A stretch of DNA of 51,747 nucleotides from a virus. Location: positions 1 to 51,747 of the IMG/VR virus record IMGVR_UViG_3300030019_000045. One strand, given 5' to 3'. The position numbers and the translations under genes were made by a program. The notes under the pieces were generated by a model. That model did no database searches. It was not told the origin of the DNA and was given only the letters and a program-made list of their open reading frames with translations. Position 1 is the first letter of the stretch, and the number at the start of each line of letters is the position of its first letter. Shown piece by piece: positions 35,759 to 43,921 of the stretch.

Positions 35759-36697
35759 ATGGTTTGGTTTGTAATTGCGATCATCTTGCTTCTGATCGCT
35801 GCCGCAGGATTCATCCTCGGCCCCATTATGGATGAGAAGGGGATCGGATTCACCGTTGGTGGAATCGCTCTTGCAGTCGCAGGACTCTTCTTCTTCTTCG
35901 CATCGTTCTACCAGAACAGCATCGGTGAGGCTCAGGTTGTTGTCAACAGCGTTGACCGAACTGTCGTTCGCACCATTACGCAGCCCAGTGCAGGCTTCAA
36001 GGCTCCTTGGGAAGACTTCGTCACCTTCGACATGTTCTCTCAGGATGTCACCTATGCTGGTCCTCCCGGCAAGGCTCCCGAGTATGCCAAGGGTTCTGTG
36101 AACGGCGCTGAGGTCACCGTATCTGTCGGCGGTATCAATGGTGGCTCTACGCAGGGTGATGTGGACATGCAGGTTGTCTACAACATCAACCCTGACAAGA
36201 TCAAGGACATCTACGATCAGTACAAGACTCAGGAGCGCTTCACGCAGATGATCGTGGAGAAGCAGGTTCTGAACTTGACTCGTCAGGTTCCTTCGCAGTA
36301 CACCGCAGTTGAGTTCCGTGGCACCAAGCGTGCAGAGGCAGTCCAGAAGATTCAGGATGGTCTGAACGGTGCTCTCGGTGGCATGGGAGTTGAAATCACT
36401 TCTGTAACCATTCAGGATGTTCGCTACTCCCAGCCTGTTGAGGATGCTCTCCGAGCAGTTGAGGTTGCCAACCAGAACAAGCAGGCGGCAGCAGCAGACG
36501 CACAGTCCCGAGTCATCAAGGCTCAGGGTGAAGCTGACGCGGCAGTTGCTACTGCTAAGGGTGAGGCAGAGTCCAACCGTTTGCTGAACGACTCTCTGAC
36601 TGACAAGGTGTTGCAGTCTCGCTACATCGATGCGATTAACAAGGCAGGAACTGTCATCGTCTCTGACGGTAAGGCTCCGGTCATCGTCTCCAAGTGA
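35759..36697 (+). CDS. SPFH/Band 7 (prohibitin-like) membrane protein
   Basis: A 312-residue protein with two N-terminal membrane helices (about 2-22 and 29-50), then a Band 7 domain (about 55-215), and a long Ala/Gln/Glu-rich coiled coil. The latter includes AAADAQSRVIKAQGEADAAVATAKGE written here only in part: QSRVIKAQGEADA. This is typical of prohibitin and flotillin relatives, which form membrane scaffolds and can modulate membrane proteases. It has its own promoter. A role in membrane protection or in controlling host FtsH-type proteases is inference. Confidence 0.87.
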   Translation: MVWFVIAIILLLIAAAGFILGPIMDEKGIGFTVGGIALAVAGLFFFFASFYQNSIGEAQVVVNSVDRTVVRTITQPSAGFKAPWEDFVTFDMFSQDVTYAGPPGKAPEYAKGSVNGAEVTVSVGGINGGSTQGDVDMQVVYNINPDKIKDIYDQYKTQERFTQMIVEKQVLNLTRQVPSQYTAVEFRGTKRAEAVQKIQDGLNGALGGMGVEITSVTIQDVRYSQPVEDALRAVEVANQNKQAAAADAQSRVIKAQGEADAAVATAKGEAESNRLLNDSLTDKVLQSRYIDAINKAGTVIVSDGKAPVIVSK

Positions 36698-36718
36698 GCG
36701 ACTAGCTTAGGGCAGGAC

Positions 36719-36747
36719 TTGACAAGAGTCCTGCTCTTTGCTATGCT
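36719..36747 (+). promoter_or_regulatory. Promoter of the 36778 gene
   Basis: TTGACA at 36719-36724, 17-base spacer, TATGCT at 36742-36747. Confidence 0.78.
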
Positions 36748-36777
36748 CTTACTAACAACACGACGAAAGGTACGACA

Positions 36778-37245
36778 ATGGGAACCAGAGGATTTTGGGG
36801 ATTCGTAGTTGATGGACAGGACAAGTTCACCTACAATCACTTCGACAGCTATCCTGAGGGATTGGGTTCGGACCTGATGAAGGCATTCAGGAAGACGGAC
36901 CTTAATACACTCAAGGACCGCGTCCGTGCAATCGTCATGGTTGGTGAGGATGCCAAGCCAACAGACGCTGAGCAGGCAACATATGGTGAGTTCTGGCATG
37001 ATGTGAGCACCGGCAAGGACTGGTACTCGCTGCTCCGTGACTTGCAGGGTGACTTCGAGCGGCAGCTTGAAGCTGGTGTCATGGTTGAGACCGTTGGTTT
37101 CCAAGAGTACGGCTACGTCTTCGACCTTGACAAGAATGTCCTCAGGTTGTACGACGACGAGAAGGTTGTCGGAGAGGTTGATCTTGACGACATTCTTAAT
37201 GATCCGGCTTACTTCATCGATCTGGGTAGCTACTACAATGAGTGA
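36778..37245 (+). CDS. Hypothetical protein
   Basis: A 155-residue acidic protein beginning MGTRGFWGFVVDGQDKFTYN, a start found in a widespread phage and bacterial family of unknown function with an NTN-hydrolase-like opening. Leader ACACGACGAAAGGTACGAC. Overlaps the next gene by 8 bases. Confidence 0.75.
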   Translation: MGTRGFWGFVVDGQDKFTYNHFDSYPEGLGSDLMKAFRKTDLNTLKDRVRAIVMVGEDAKPTDAEQATYGEFWHDVSTGKDWYSLLRDLQGDFERQLEAGVMVETVGFQEYGYVFDLDKNVLRLYDDEKVVGEVDLDDILNDPAYFIDLGSYYNE

Positions 37246-37549
37246 TGAACTCCCGATCCATTTCTTCCGTGGAAATTCACCGGCAGGCCGAGGAGAGGTT
37301 TACATCCCCAGTGCTTGGTACCTCAACGGCAAATTGGTGGGTACGGATATGTCTCAGGACATCTTTATGCGTAACTTCATGCGAGTCCACTTCGACCACA
37401 ATCACTGGGATGGCGAGAAGGTCATGGAAACCATGGACGATGTTAAGTCTAATTCTGTTGCAAAGCAGAAGGCCATGCTCGAAACCATGATTGCCAGAAA
37501 TCAGGCTGATATCGACCGGTACAAAGAGGAACTTGACAGCCTCTCCTAA
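37238..37549 (+). CDS. Hypothetical protein with C-terminal coiled coil
   Basis: A 103-residue protein; start chosen at the 8-base overlap. HFDHNHWDGE may bind metal, and the C-terminus is a charged helix. Unknown function. Confidence 0.7.
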   Translation: MSDELPIHFFRGNSPAGRGEVYIPSAWYLNGKLVGTDMSQDIFMRNFMRVHFDHNHWDGEKVMETMDDVKSNSVAKQKAMLETMIARNQADIDRYKEELDSLS

Positions 37550-37561
37550 AGCTGCTACGCT
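37533..37561 (+). promoter_or_regulatory. Promoter of the 37597 gene
   Basis: TTGACA at 37533-37538, 17-base spacer, TACGCT at 37556-37561, within the end of the previous gene. Confidence 0.77.
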
Positions 37562-37596
37562 TACTCTGTAAACAACCACGAACAAAGGAAAACACA

Positions 37597-38106
37597 ATGG
37601 ATTTCGAAATTGGTCAGAAGGTCACCGTTCCGGCTGGAACTGCTCTGAACGGCAGCTACTACGACAAGCAGGGTGTTGAGGCAGTTGGCACCATTACTCG
37701 CTTCACCACGCACAAGATTTACGTCACCAACCTTCGCCCGAGTGGTGGATGGGCAGGATCGTACTGGGTTGCCAAGAGTGACATCACTGTCACCGACCCC
37801 AACGCTCCCCGCGCTCGCAAGTATGGTGAGACTCCTGAGGGCATGATCGCCATTGACGATCCTCGTATCGACTGGATTTGGCTGGACGTTGCCAAGTACG
37901 CAACCGCACAGGGCTACTGCACCACCTTTGACACCATGGCATCTGCTCTTGGTATCCCCGGTCGTGAGCGCAACTTCAAGGTTGTCACCAAGATCAACGG
38001 TCTCAACGCCACGATCAATATGAAGGCCCGTTCCAAGGATGAGGCTGAGAAGAAGGTTGCAGAACAGATCGCTTCTGCCATCGACATCAAGGCATCGGAA
38101 GACTGA
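37597..38106 (+). CDS. Hypothetical protein with SH3-like N-terminus
   Basis: A 169-residue protein: a beta-rich N-terminus (FEIGQKVTVPAG, then GTITRFTTHKIYVT), a middle with aromatic residues, and a C-terminal helix. Leader ACGAACAAAGGAAAACACA. Unknown function. Confidence 0.75.
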   Translation: MDFEIGQKVTVPAGTALNGSYYDKQGVEAVGTITRFTTHKIYVTNLRPSGGWAGSYWVAKSDITVTDPNAPRARKYGETPEGMIAIDDPRIDWIWLDVAKYATAQGYCTTFDTMASALGIPGRERNFKVVTKINGLNATINMKARSKDEAEKKVAEQIASAIDIKASED

Positions 38107-38108
38107 TC

Positions 38109-38501
38109 ATGGATATCTTCCTGTGGTATGTGGCAATTGGATTCGTTAGTCTGATTGTCACTACCGTATGGGTCAAGACTGACAGCAGGATTGACGATTA
38201 CTTCCCCACGTCAATCGCTCAGGTTCTGTCGTTCTCCTTCTGGTGGATTGTCATTCCAGTTGAAATCATTGCTCTTCTTGTATGGTTCGTCAATAGGCTC
38301 GTTGATAGGGTCATTGGTGCAATCGAGAAGGTCAAGGCTGATAAGAAGGCGGCAGCAGATGCTATCGCCAAGGAAGCTGCAAGGGTAGCCAAGGAAGCAT
38401 TCAATAAGGACGAGAAGAACTTCTCTCGCTCTGAGGAAACAAACTTCACTACGAAGCCACGGATCAAGGACTACGGGTCTGGATACAGGATCGCACGATG
38501 A
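38109..38501 (+). CDS. Membrane protein with RSEETNF tail
   Basis: A 130-residue protein with two membrane helices (about 4-22 and 36-63), an Ala/Lys-rich helix, and the tail FSRSEETNFTTKPRIKD shared with the 35331 product. Confidence 0.75.
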   Translation: MDIFLWYVAIGFVSLIVTTVWVKTDSRIDDYFPTSIAQVLSFSFWWIVIPVEIIALLVWFVNRLVDRVIGAIEKVKADKKAAADAIAKEAARVAKEAFNKDEKNFSRSEETNFTTKPRIKDYGSGYRIAR

Positions 38502-38692
38502 CAGCACACAAGCTCTTCTACATGGCAGGAGCAGGAGCAATCATTGCGGTTGCTCTGCTCGTTGCAACAATTGCTTCGGCAATCGGATTTGGTGGCGCTG
38601 TTGGTTGGCCCATGTTTGTCTTCTTCCTCATCATGGCAGTTGCCTCTGGACTTACCGCTCTCTTTGCGGCATATACTGAGGACAATGAGTGA
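38498..38692 (+). CDS. Small two-helix membrane protein
   Basis: A 64-residue protein with two hydrophobic helices (about 8-29 and 36-58). ATGA junction upstream, GTGA downstream. Confidence 0.72.
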   Translation: MTAHKLFYMAGAGAIIAVALLVATIASAIGFGGAVGWPMFVFFLIMAVASGLTALFAAYTEDNE

Positions 38693-38970
38693 AGGTCTCA
38701 CGCAAGCTCGAAGCTGAGTGTGCTCGCTGGACAGGTCACAACAACATTGAATTCATCAATTGGCTTAAAGCGTCTGGCCTTGATTGGCAGTATGACTCAG
38801 CCAATAATGAGTTCTGGTTGAGTGACTGGGATGACAGTGAGTACACCGTGAAGGTATGCATGGGAAACTATGTGGTTACCTACTTCCATGGTGAACTTGA
38901 CAGGCACGTCATCGTTGTGTACTCTAGTCTCACAAGGTTGGAACGAGACGGATGGAGTTGTAACGAATGA
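38689..38970 (+). CDS. Hypothetical protein
   Basis: A 93-residue protein with a GTG start in a GTGA overlap. Tryptophan-rich, beta-type. No family. Confidence 0.7.
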   Translation: MKVSRKLEAECARWTGHNNIEFINWLKASGLDWQYDSANNEFWLSDWDDSEYTVKVCMGNYVVTYFHGELDRHVIVVYSSLTRLERDGWSCNE

Positions 38971-39209
38971 CAGACTTTGAACAGCCGTCAGTCAGGCCCA
39001 ATCCGACCATTGAGGTCTACGTCAAGTGGAAAGATGCCACCACGTATGCTGAGAGCACCCAGAGATTTCAGGGGTACAACGTACGGGGTGGAACCGACTA
39101 CACAAGACTCTTCACCACCCCGAGTGAAGCCCGTGACGAGTATGTCACGATCAACGACCGAGCAGTAAAGTACATTGAAGTAAGAAAGCTAGGAGGGAAC
39201 CTTAGATGA
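38967..39209 (+). CDS. Hypothetical protein
   Basis: An 80-residue protein, beta-rich, with ATGA junctions on both sides. No motif. Confidence 0.72.
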   Translation: MTDFEQPSVRPNPTIEVYVKWKDATTYAESTQRFQGYNVRGGTDYTRLFTTPSEARDEYVTINDRAVKYIEVRKLGGNLR

Positions 39210-39913
39210 AGATTGCACTGGTAGGAGACGTACATGGTGGAACCACCGACGCTCTGACAGCTATTTACCATGCCGCTGACATGGGCGCTGAGCGCATCAT
39301 CTTCCTAGGTGACTTCGGCTACAACTTCACAGACAGCTTCGTGTATGAACTCACGATTGCTGGTGCTGCATGTGGTCTGATCATCGAATGGATCGATGGC
39401 AACCATGAGAACTTCGACAAACTACAGAGCCTTGGCTTTGATTTGGGTCCGCAGTTCAAGTACCATCCTCGCGGTTCCACTGAGGAAATCGACGGAGTTA
39501 AGTTCATGTTTGTTGGTGGAGCTACTTCGGTTGATCGCCAGTATCGTGATATTGGTAGGTCTTGGTGGCCTCAGGAAGCACTCACTTTTGGTGAGATTGC
39601 TAGCGCATTTGACAAGGCACCGGGTACTAGTGTTATGCTTATGCATGACGCACCTTATCTACCTCCCATGATGGATGACTCCAAGTCTTCCTTCCCAAGG
39701 GTTGATCTGGCTATCAGTGCAGCACACAGGACGCTCATCAAGATCGTCTACAAGGAAGCTAAGCCCAAGTTCGTATTCCATGGGCACTTCCACGTTCCCT
39801 ATATCGATGTTCACGCTGAGCCGTGGGGAGAAACGACCATCCAAGGTCTCAATTGCAGCGGTAACCCGCTGTCGGAATACATGACAATCATCGACACGGA
39901 GGAAATGAAATGA
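39206..39913 (+). CDS. Calcineurin-like metallophosphoesterase
   Basis: A 235-residue two-metal phosphoesterase. The motifs appear in order: GDVHGG (DxH), IIFLGDFG (GDxx), IDGNHENF (GNHE), MLMHDAPY and FHGHFHVPY (GHxH). Such enzymes cleave phosphate esters in nucleotides, nucleic acids or proteins; the substrate is not evident. It sits in a coupled operon with small membrane proteins. Confidence 0.9.
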   Translation: MKIALVGDVHGGTTDALTAIYHAADMGAERIIFLGDFGYNFTDSFVYELTIAGAACGLIIEWIDGNHENFDKLQSLGFDLGPQFKYHPRGSTEEIDGVKFMFVGGATSVDRQYRDIGRSWWPQEALTFGEIASAFDKAPGTSVMLMHDAPYLPPMMDDSKSSFPRVDLAISAAHRTLIKIVYKEAKPKFVFHGHFHVPYIDVHAEPWGETTIQGLNCSGNPLSEYMTIIDTEEMK

Positions 39914-40113
39914 CGTACGGAGAAAAGATGGCAGCTTGGGTTGCCACCGGAATTGCTACCATTCTGCTTAGCATGGCAGCAACCAGCATGGTTATGGGCC
40001 ACATTGGTTGGCAGAACCTGAACAACGCCTGTGTCGCTCGCGGCGGAAACGTTATTAGGGTTGACTCCAATGATATCTGTGCCACAGTGGAGTACAAGGT
40101 AACACCGCGATGA
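39910..40113 (+). CDS. Small membrane protein
   Basis: A 67-residue protein with an N-terminal membrane helix (about 8-30) and an outer part with two cysteines. ATGA junctions on both sides. Confidence 0.72.
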   Translation: MTYGEKMAAWVATGIATILLSMAATSMVMGHIGWQNLNNACVARGGNVIRVDSNDICATVEYKVTPR

Positions 40114-40412
40114 ACCAGACCCAGAGCACGACAGTTAGTGGTGGAGGAATTGCTGCCGTACTCTTGTCTGGACTCTTCGTCTGGCTCAAGGTTAGCGGTG
40201 TAGCTCCCTTTGCAACATGGGATTGGATTTGGGTATTCGCTCCGCTCTGGATCGGATTCGCAATCTTCCTTGCAATCGCAATCATCATCTTCCTTACCTT
40301 CATCTTTGCAACGCTGGTGTCTGACGCCATGGTGCAGGCAAAGCGTAAGAAGGCGAGAGAAGAAAACCAGAAGCTTGAGAAGGAACGTCAAGACAAGCGA
40401 GACTTCCGTTGA
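40110..40412 (+). CDS. Two-helix membrane protein with charged tail
   Basis: A 100-residue protein with hydrophobic segments at about 12-30 and 40-70, then a Lys/Arg/Glu-rich helical tail. Unknown function. Confidence 0.72.
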   Translation: MNQTQSTTVSGGGIAAVLLSGLFVWLKVSGVAPFATWDWIWVFAPLWIGFAIFLAIAIIIFLTFIFATLVSDAMVQAKRKKAREENQKLEKERQDKRDFR

Positions 40413-40567
40413 GCTACATTCTCTCACTAGCAGTATGGCTAGGCTTCATCACAGATGACGATGCGATGTACTGCATGGTTAGGCAGAACATCAACAGGGC
40501 TAGGCGTCGGGGTACTCTTGACAAGAGCATCCTCGACGTGCTAGACTCAGGTAACAACACAGAGTAA
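40409..40567 (+). CDS. Small protein with TTG start
   Basis: A 52-residue frame whose TTG overlaps the previous stop (TTGA). A hydrophobic start (SYILSLAVWLGF) is followed by a basic middle. The next promoter lies in its end. Confidence 0.55.
   Translation: MSYILSLAVWLGFITDDDAMYCMVRQNINRARRRGTLDKSILDVLDSGNNTE
40518..40547 (+). promoter_or_regulatory. Promoter of the 40579 gene
   Basis: TTGACA at 40518-40523, 18-base spacer, TAGACT at 40542-40547. Confidence 0.68.
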
Positions 40568-40578
40568 AGGAAAACACA

Positions 40579-40995
40579 ATGACTTTTCAGATCATCCAGA
40601 ATGACGTAAAGACTCCGCAGGAGGCGCTTGACGCCATCGAACTGCTCAAGGAATACGGCTATGACATCCCCAAGCGATCCACAGGCAAGGTTATCACCGA
40701 GCTTCATGACATCGACAAGGAACTCCTGTCGTTCTTCCGCAGGTTCATCGTTCGCGGTTGGCCTGAGTGGGAGACCGGCATCAAGGTTTCTTACCAAGAC
40801 CTCGAACTGCTTGACTTCGTTGGCAAGCAGATTGCAGATGCTCGCGGTGATGAGAACCGTGATCTTCGCCATGCAATCGTGAAGAAGTATTTCGACTCCG
40901 CTACGTCCACGCAGCTTTACCGAAACATCGCAGGTTTCCGTAAGGCATTCGCACAGATGGACTACCGCGCTACCTTCACTGTACGTACCGTATAA
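40579..40995 (+). CDS. Hypothetical protein
   Basis: A 138-residue, helical, charged protein with an AAAGGAAAACACA leader. It starts an operon with a short lipoprotein-like peptide and the cell-wall-anchored protein. No family. Confidence 0.75.
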   Translation: MTFQIIQNDVKTPQEALDAIELLKEYGYDIPKRSTGKVITELHDIDKELLSFFRRFIVRGWPEWETGIKVSYQDLELLDFVGKQIADARGDENRDLRHAIVKKYFDSATSTQLYRNIAGFRKAFAQMDYRATFTVRTV

Positions 40996-41093
40996 TGAAG
41001 TTCATTCTTATGGCTACCCTCGTTTTGGCGGGGGTAGCTGTAGGTGCATTGGTAGCATGTAAGGTAGCTACCACACAAGTGTCATACAACTAA
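40995..41093 (+). CDS. Tiny lipoprotein-like peptide
   Basis: A 32-residue frame: a hydrophobic start, then ALVAC, a plausible lipobox with Cys near residue 22, and ten polar residues. TAATG junction. It may be a minimal lipoprotein, comparable in size to phage superinfection-exclusion lipoproteins; that role is speculative. Confidence 0.52.
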   Translation: MKFILMATLVLAGVAVGALVACKVATTQVSYN

Positions 41094-41103
41094 AGGGGGA
41101 ACA

Positions 41104-41799
41104 ATGAGAAAGATTATCCAGTCGTTCTCCATCATGCTTGCCACGCTTGGGCTGATCATTCTCGGAATGAATGTCGCCTTTGCTGGTGGTGGTGGAGGCT
41201 CGAACACGGATTGCAAGGATAAGTGCCCACCTTGCCCTCCGACAAAGACTGTAACAGCAACAGCTACAAAGACTATTCCCGGTCCTACGCAGACGGCAAC
41301 GGTTAAGATTACCGTTCCCGGCCCTACGAGCACCGTGACAAAGCCTGCTGAAACTGTCACTGCCACATCTTGGGCAACTGCTACGGCTACTGAAACCAAG
41401 ACAGTTACAACTCCCGGTCCTACAACGACCATTACGGAAGTTGCTCCAACTCAGACGGTAACAGCTACTGAGACTGCTACAGCGACAGAGACGGCAACGT
41501 CTTTCGTCACTGAGACTGCTACTCTTCCTGCTGAGACTGTGACTGCTACAACTACTGCTACTGCTACAGAGACAACTACGTTGCCTGCTGTGACGGAAAC
41601 AGCAACGGCAACCGAGACTGCTCTCTCGACAGCAACAGTTGAGACTACCAAGATTAAGACAATCGTTGGTGAAGGTTCTCAGCTTGCCAAGACTGGTCTT
41701 GACTGGCCGGTATGGGTATGGTGGTTGATTGCTCTAGGTCTCGTCGGTGGTACTGGCTTGGTTATCTGGTCTAAGTTCGGATACAAGCGCAAGCACTAA
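41104..41799 (+). CDS. Thr-rich surface protein with LAxTG sorting signal
   Basis: A 231-residue secreted protein. A signal peptide ends near residue 27 (NVAFA). A short Cys/Pro segment follows, then a long Thr/Ala-rich stalk with irregular TVTATETAT repeats. The C-terminus is LAKTG (194-198), a hydrophobic helix and a basic tail (KFGYKRKH), the three parts of a sortase signal. LAxTG is the class E sortase motif used by Streptomyces chaplins. The host sortase would anchor it to the cell wall during infection. The AAAGGGGGA ribosome site is strong. Confidence 0.85.
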   Translation: MRKIIQSFSIMLATLGLIILGMNVAFAGGGGGSNTDCKDKCPPCPPTKTVTATATKTIPGPTQTATVKITVPGPTSTVTKPAETVTATSWATATATETKTVTTPGPTTTITEVAPTQTVTATETATATETATSFVTETATLPAETVTATTTATATETTTLPAVTETATATETALSTATVETTKIKTIVGEGSQLAKTGLDWPVWVWWLIALGLVGGTGLVIWSKFGYKRKH

Positions 41800-41802
41800 G
41801 AT

Positions 41803-41831
41803 TTGACATCATGAAGTCCCTGTGGTAAGTT
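41803..41831 (+). promoter_or_regulatory. Promoter of the 41874 operon
   Basis: TTGACA at 41803-41808, 17-base spacer, TAAGTT at 41826-41831. Confidence 0.75.
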
Positions 41832-41873
41832 ATAACTAACAAGCCACAGGGGCTTTGTGTTACAGGAGGAACC

Positions 41874-42155
41874 ATGAACATCAAAACCGTCACTCCCATC
41901 GAGAACACTCTCAAGGCATTCCAGATCGACTACGACAACATGCAGGAGGTCGTTGATTTCCTGAACGACATGTTCGGTCATGCGTTCACGTTCACCATCG
42001 TTGAAGACAGCGGTATCAAGTGGATCAATCAGGCGTCCGAGTTCGACCCCTCCCTCATGACCCCGGTCTCGGGTGACTGGGCAGTCATCAACTACGGTCG
42101 TGTCTGGTTCCTCTCCAACTACGATTTCATCAACACCTACGAGGAAGTAAAATGA
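41874..42155 (+). CDS. Hypothetical protein
   Basis: A 93-residue acidic protein with an AGGAGG ribosome site, first in a long coupled operon (to 46908). No family. Confidence 0.75.
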   Translation: MNIKTVTPIENTLKAFQIDYDNMQEVVDFLNDMFGHAFTFTIVEDSGIKWINQASEFDPSLMTPVSGDWAVINYGRVWFLSNYDFINTYEEVK

Positions 42156-42418
42156 ATCCACCTATCTATTTCACTATTGGTATGTTGCTTGGAGCCTTGG
42201 TTCCGCCCATCGGCATTCCCATCACCATCAATAAGGTGAAGAGTAACTATGACTTTGGCTGGGACATGATTGGAGTCATTGTTGGTTTCGCTTGTCTTGG
42301 TGCCGTTGTTACTGTCCTGTTCTGGCCTTTGGTTATCTTGTGTGCCATCGGTATTGGCATCTGGAAGATCGTGGAAGGAGTTCAGAATGCACAGAGTTCT
42401 CGTAACAGGAAGTCGTAA
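42152..42418 (+). CDS. Membrane protein
   Basis: An 88-residue protein with two or three hydrophobic segments (about 5-25 and 40-75). ATGA junction upstream. Confidence 0.73.
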   Translation: MNPPIYFTIGMLLGALVPPIGIPITINKVKSNYDFGWDMIGVIVGFACLGAVVTVLFWPLVILCAIGIGIWKIVEGVQNAQSSRNRKS

Positions 42419-42785
42419 CCTCGACAGAGGCTATGGACAGGGACGTGTGCTCTGGTCTGCCCTTGAGTTCGAGCTTGAATATAGTTCAATGCACGGCAAC
42501 GATGGCATGACCCTAGTACATGGAGCCTGCCCAACAGGCGCAGACGCTCTGGCAGAAGATTGGTACTGGCACAAGATGGACGATTACGTCCGTGGACTCT
42601 ACATTGAGCGCTACCCTGCTGATTGGTCTCTTGGTCGTAGTGCTGGTCCCAAGCGCAACAGGGTCATGGTTGACAGCAAGCCAGACATCGTGCTAGCATT
42701 CCCCTTGGGTGAGTCCAGAGGAACGAGGGGCACAATGAAGATGGCTCTTGAAGCTGGTATCCCTGTCAAGCAACTAGGAGAGTAA
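42387..42785 (+). CDS. SLOG-family protein (YspA/DUF2493 type)
   Basis: A 132-residue Rossmann-like protein. Hallmarks are VLVTGSRNLDR at the N-terminus, LVHGACPTGADALAE (the GxxxGAD ligand loop), AGPKRNRVMVDSKPDIVLAFP, and RGTRGTMKMALEAGIPV. SLOG proteins bind or cleave nucleotide-derived ligands, and some act in defence signalling. It overlaps the upstream membrane gene by 32 bases. Confidence 0.87.
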   Translation: MHRVLVTGSRNLDRGYGQGRVLWSALEFELEYSSMHGNDGMTLVHGACPTGADALAEDWYWHKMDDYVRGLYIERYPADWSLGRSAGPKRNRVMVDSKPDIVLAFPLGESRGTRGTMKMALEAGIPVKQLGE

Positions 42786-42976
42786 TGTACGCAACCTTAT
42801 ATGCCGAACCACATTACTGTCTCGTCTGCCTTGAAGAGTCAGAGAGATACATTATGGTCCAACTTGGATCAATCAGGCATGGCTTCTCAATCTGCAAGGA
42901 CATCCCATGTGTCCTTGAATTCAGAATGTGGCTACGCTCAGACGCACTAGTACTAGGGAGCATTCCATGGGAGTAA
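42785..42976 (+). CDS. Hypothetical protein with CxxC
   Basis: A 63-residue protein with YCLVCLEES near the start and a second Cys pair later, probably a small zinc protein. Overlaps both neighbours. Confidence 0.68.
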   Translation: MYATLYAEPHYCLVCLEESERYIMVQLGSIRHGFSICKDIPCVLEFRMWLRSDALVLGSIPWE

Positions 42977-43239
42977 CCGCAGTGGATTATGAGATTGACA
43001 TTCTTAACGCACTCGACTTTGAGATTGCCCTGCCTTGTGAGTCCAAGTTCCATGAGGAGTTTGGTTTCGAGGGTGTGGCCGAATGGGTCGTTGACGTAGT
43101 ATGTGAGTGTGGCATGACCACGCGCTACCTGCTCTGTCAAGAGTGCCTGAACACATTGGTCAACGCTGCTCTGGGATGTCCTCAGTGCGGTAAGGTAGAC
43201 CCCGGCAGGGAATGCTTGAGGGTCATTCGACACGTCTAG
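42967..43239 (+). CDS. Zinc-ribbon protein
   Basis: A 90-residue protein with CECG, CQEC and CPQCG motifs. Start chosen at MGVTAVDYEID. Unknown function. Confidence 0.7.
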   Translation: MGVTAVDYEIDILNALDFEIALPCESKFHEEFGFEGVAEWVVDVVCECGMTTRYLLCQECLNTLVNAALGCPQCGKVDPGRECLRVIRHV

Positions 43240-43247
43240 GAGGAACC

Positions 43248-43451
43248 ATGGCACTGCTACCACCGATGTTTGATAAGTCTAGTAAGGGCATCCCTACCCT
43301 GTTCACTTGGCGCAGTGTCGAACTTGACATCCCTTGCAAAGTGTGCGAGGATATGGCTACTGGTTACTTCCGAGTGAACGGTCACCCAGCACCTTGCTGC
43401 GGTAGCCAAGTATGCAAGGACAAGATCACCGCTATCAAGACTAAGAAGTAG
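43248..43451 (+). CDS. Cysteine-containing hypothetical protein
   Basis: A 67-residue protein with an AGGAGG ribosome site; CKVCED and CCGSQVC suggest a zinc site. Confidence 0.7.
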   Translation: MALLPPMFDKSSKGIPTLFTWRSVELDIPCKVCEDMATGYFRVNGHPAPCCGSQVCKDKITAIKTKK

Positions 43452-43464
43452 AACGGAGGAAGAC

Positions 43465-43920
43465 ATGGACGCAGCCTACGCAGACAAGTTCTGGCAGAAG
43501 GCTGTTGTTCGTGACGGTTGTTGGGGCTGGAAAGACAAGCCATATAGCAACGGATATCCATATCTCCAAGTAGGAAGAAAGGGACCGAAGCTCAGAGCCA
43601 GCAGAGTTTCTTACTTCATTAAGCATGGCTATTGGCCTACCGTGGTCAGGCACACATGCGACAACCCAATCTGTACGAACCCAGATCACCTTCTGGACGG
43701 CACCCAACTTGACAACATCAATGATCGTAGGGTAAGGTTCAGAGCAAGGAACCAGAACATAAACAAAACACATTGCGTTCGTGGGCATGAGTTCACCGAA
43801 GAAAACACGTATGTATCCAAGAAACAGCGCCACTGTAGAAAGTGCGCGGCGCTAAGAGCAAAAGAGAGACGGGTGATCAAAATGAAGATGATGACGCAAG
43901 ACGCTGTTATCTTCGATTGA
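43465..43920 (+). CDS. HNH endonuclease running into the phosphatase N-terminus
   Basis: A 151-residue protein with the HNH_3-type core VRHTCDNPICTNPDHLLDGT, a second zinc motif (CVRGHEF, then CRKCAALRAKERR), and a GGAGG ribosome site. Its last residues, MTQDAVIFD, look like the start of the next phosphatase rather than the end of an endonuclease, as if the frames were joined by insertion and then separated by a frameshift. Confidence 0.85.
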   Translation: MDAAYADKFWQKAVVRDGCWGWKDKPYSNGYPYLQVGRKGPKLRASRVSYFIKHGYWPTVVRHTCDNPICTNPDHLLDGTQLDNINDRRVRFRARNQNINKTHCVRGHEFTEENTYVSKKQRHCRKCAALRAKERRVIKMKMMTQDAVIFD

Positions 43921-43921
43921 C

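Noticed and set aside
40995-41093. Calling the 32-residue frame a proven superinfection-exclusion lipoprotein
   Set aside because: The lipobox is plausible, but size and position alone do not establish that function.
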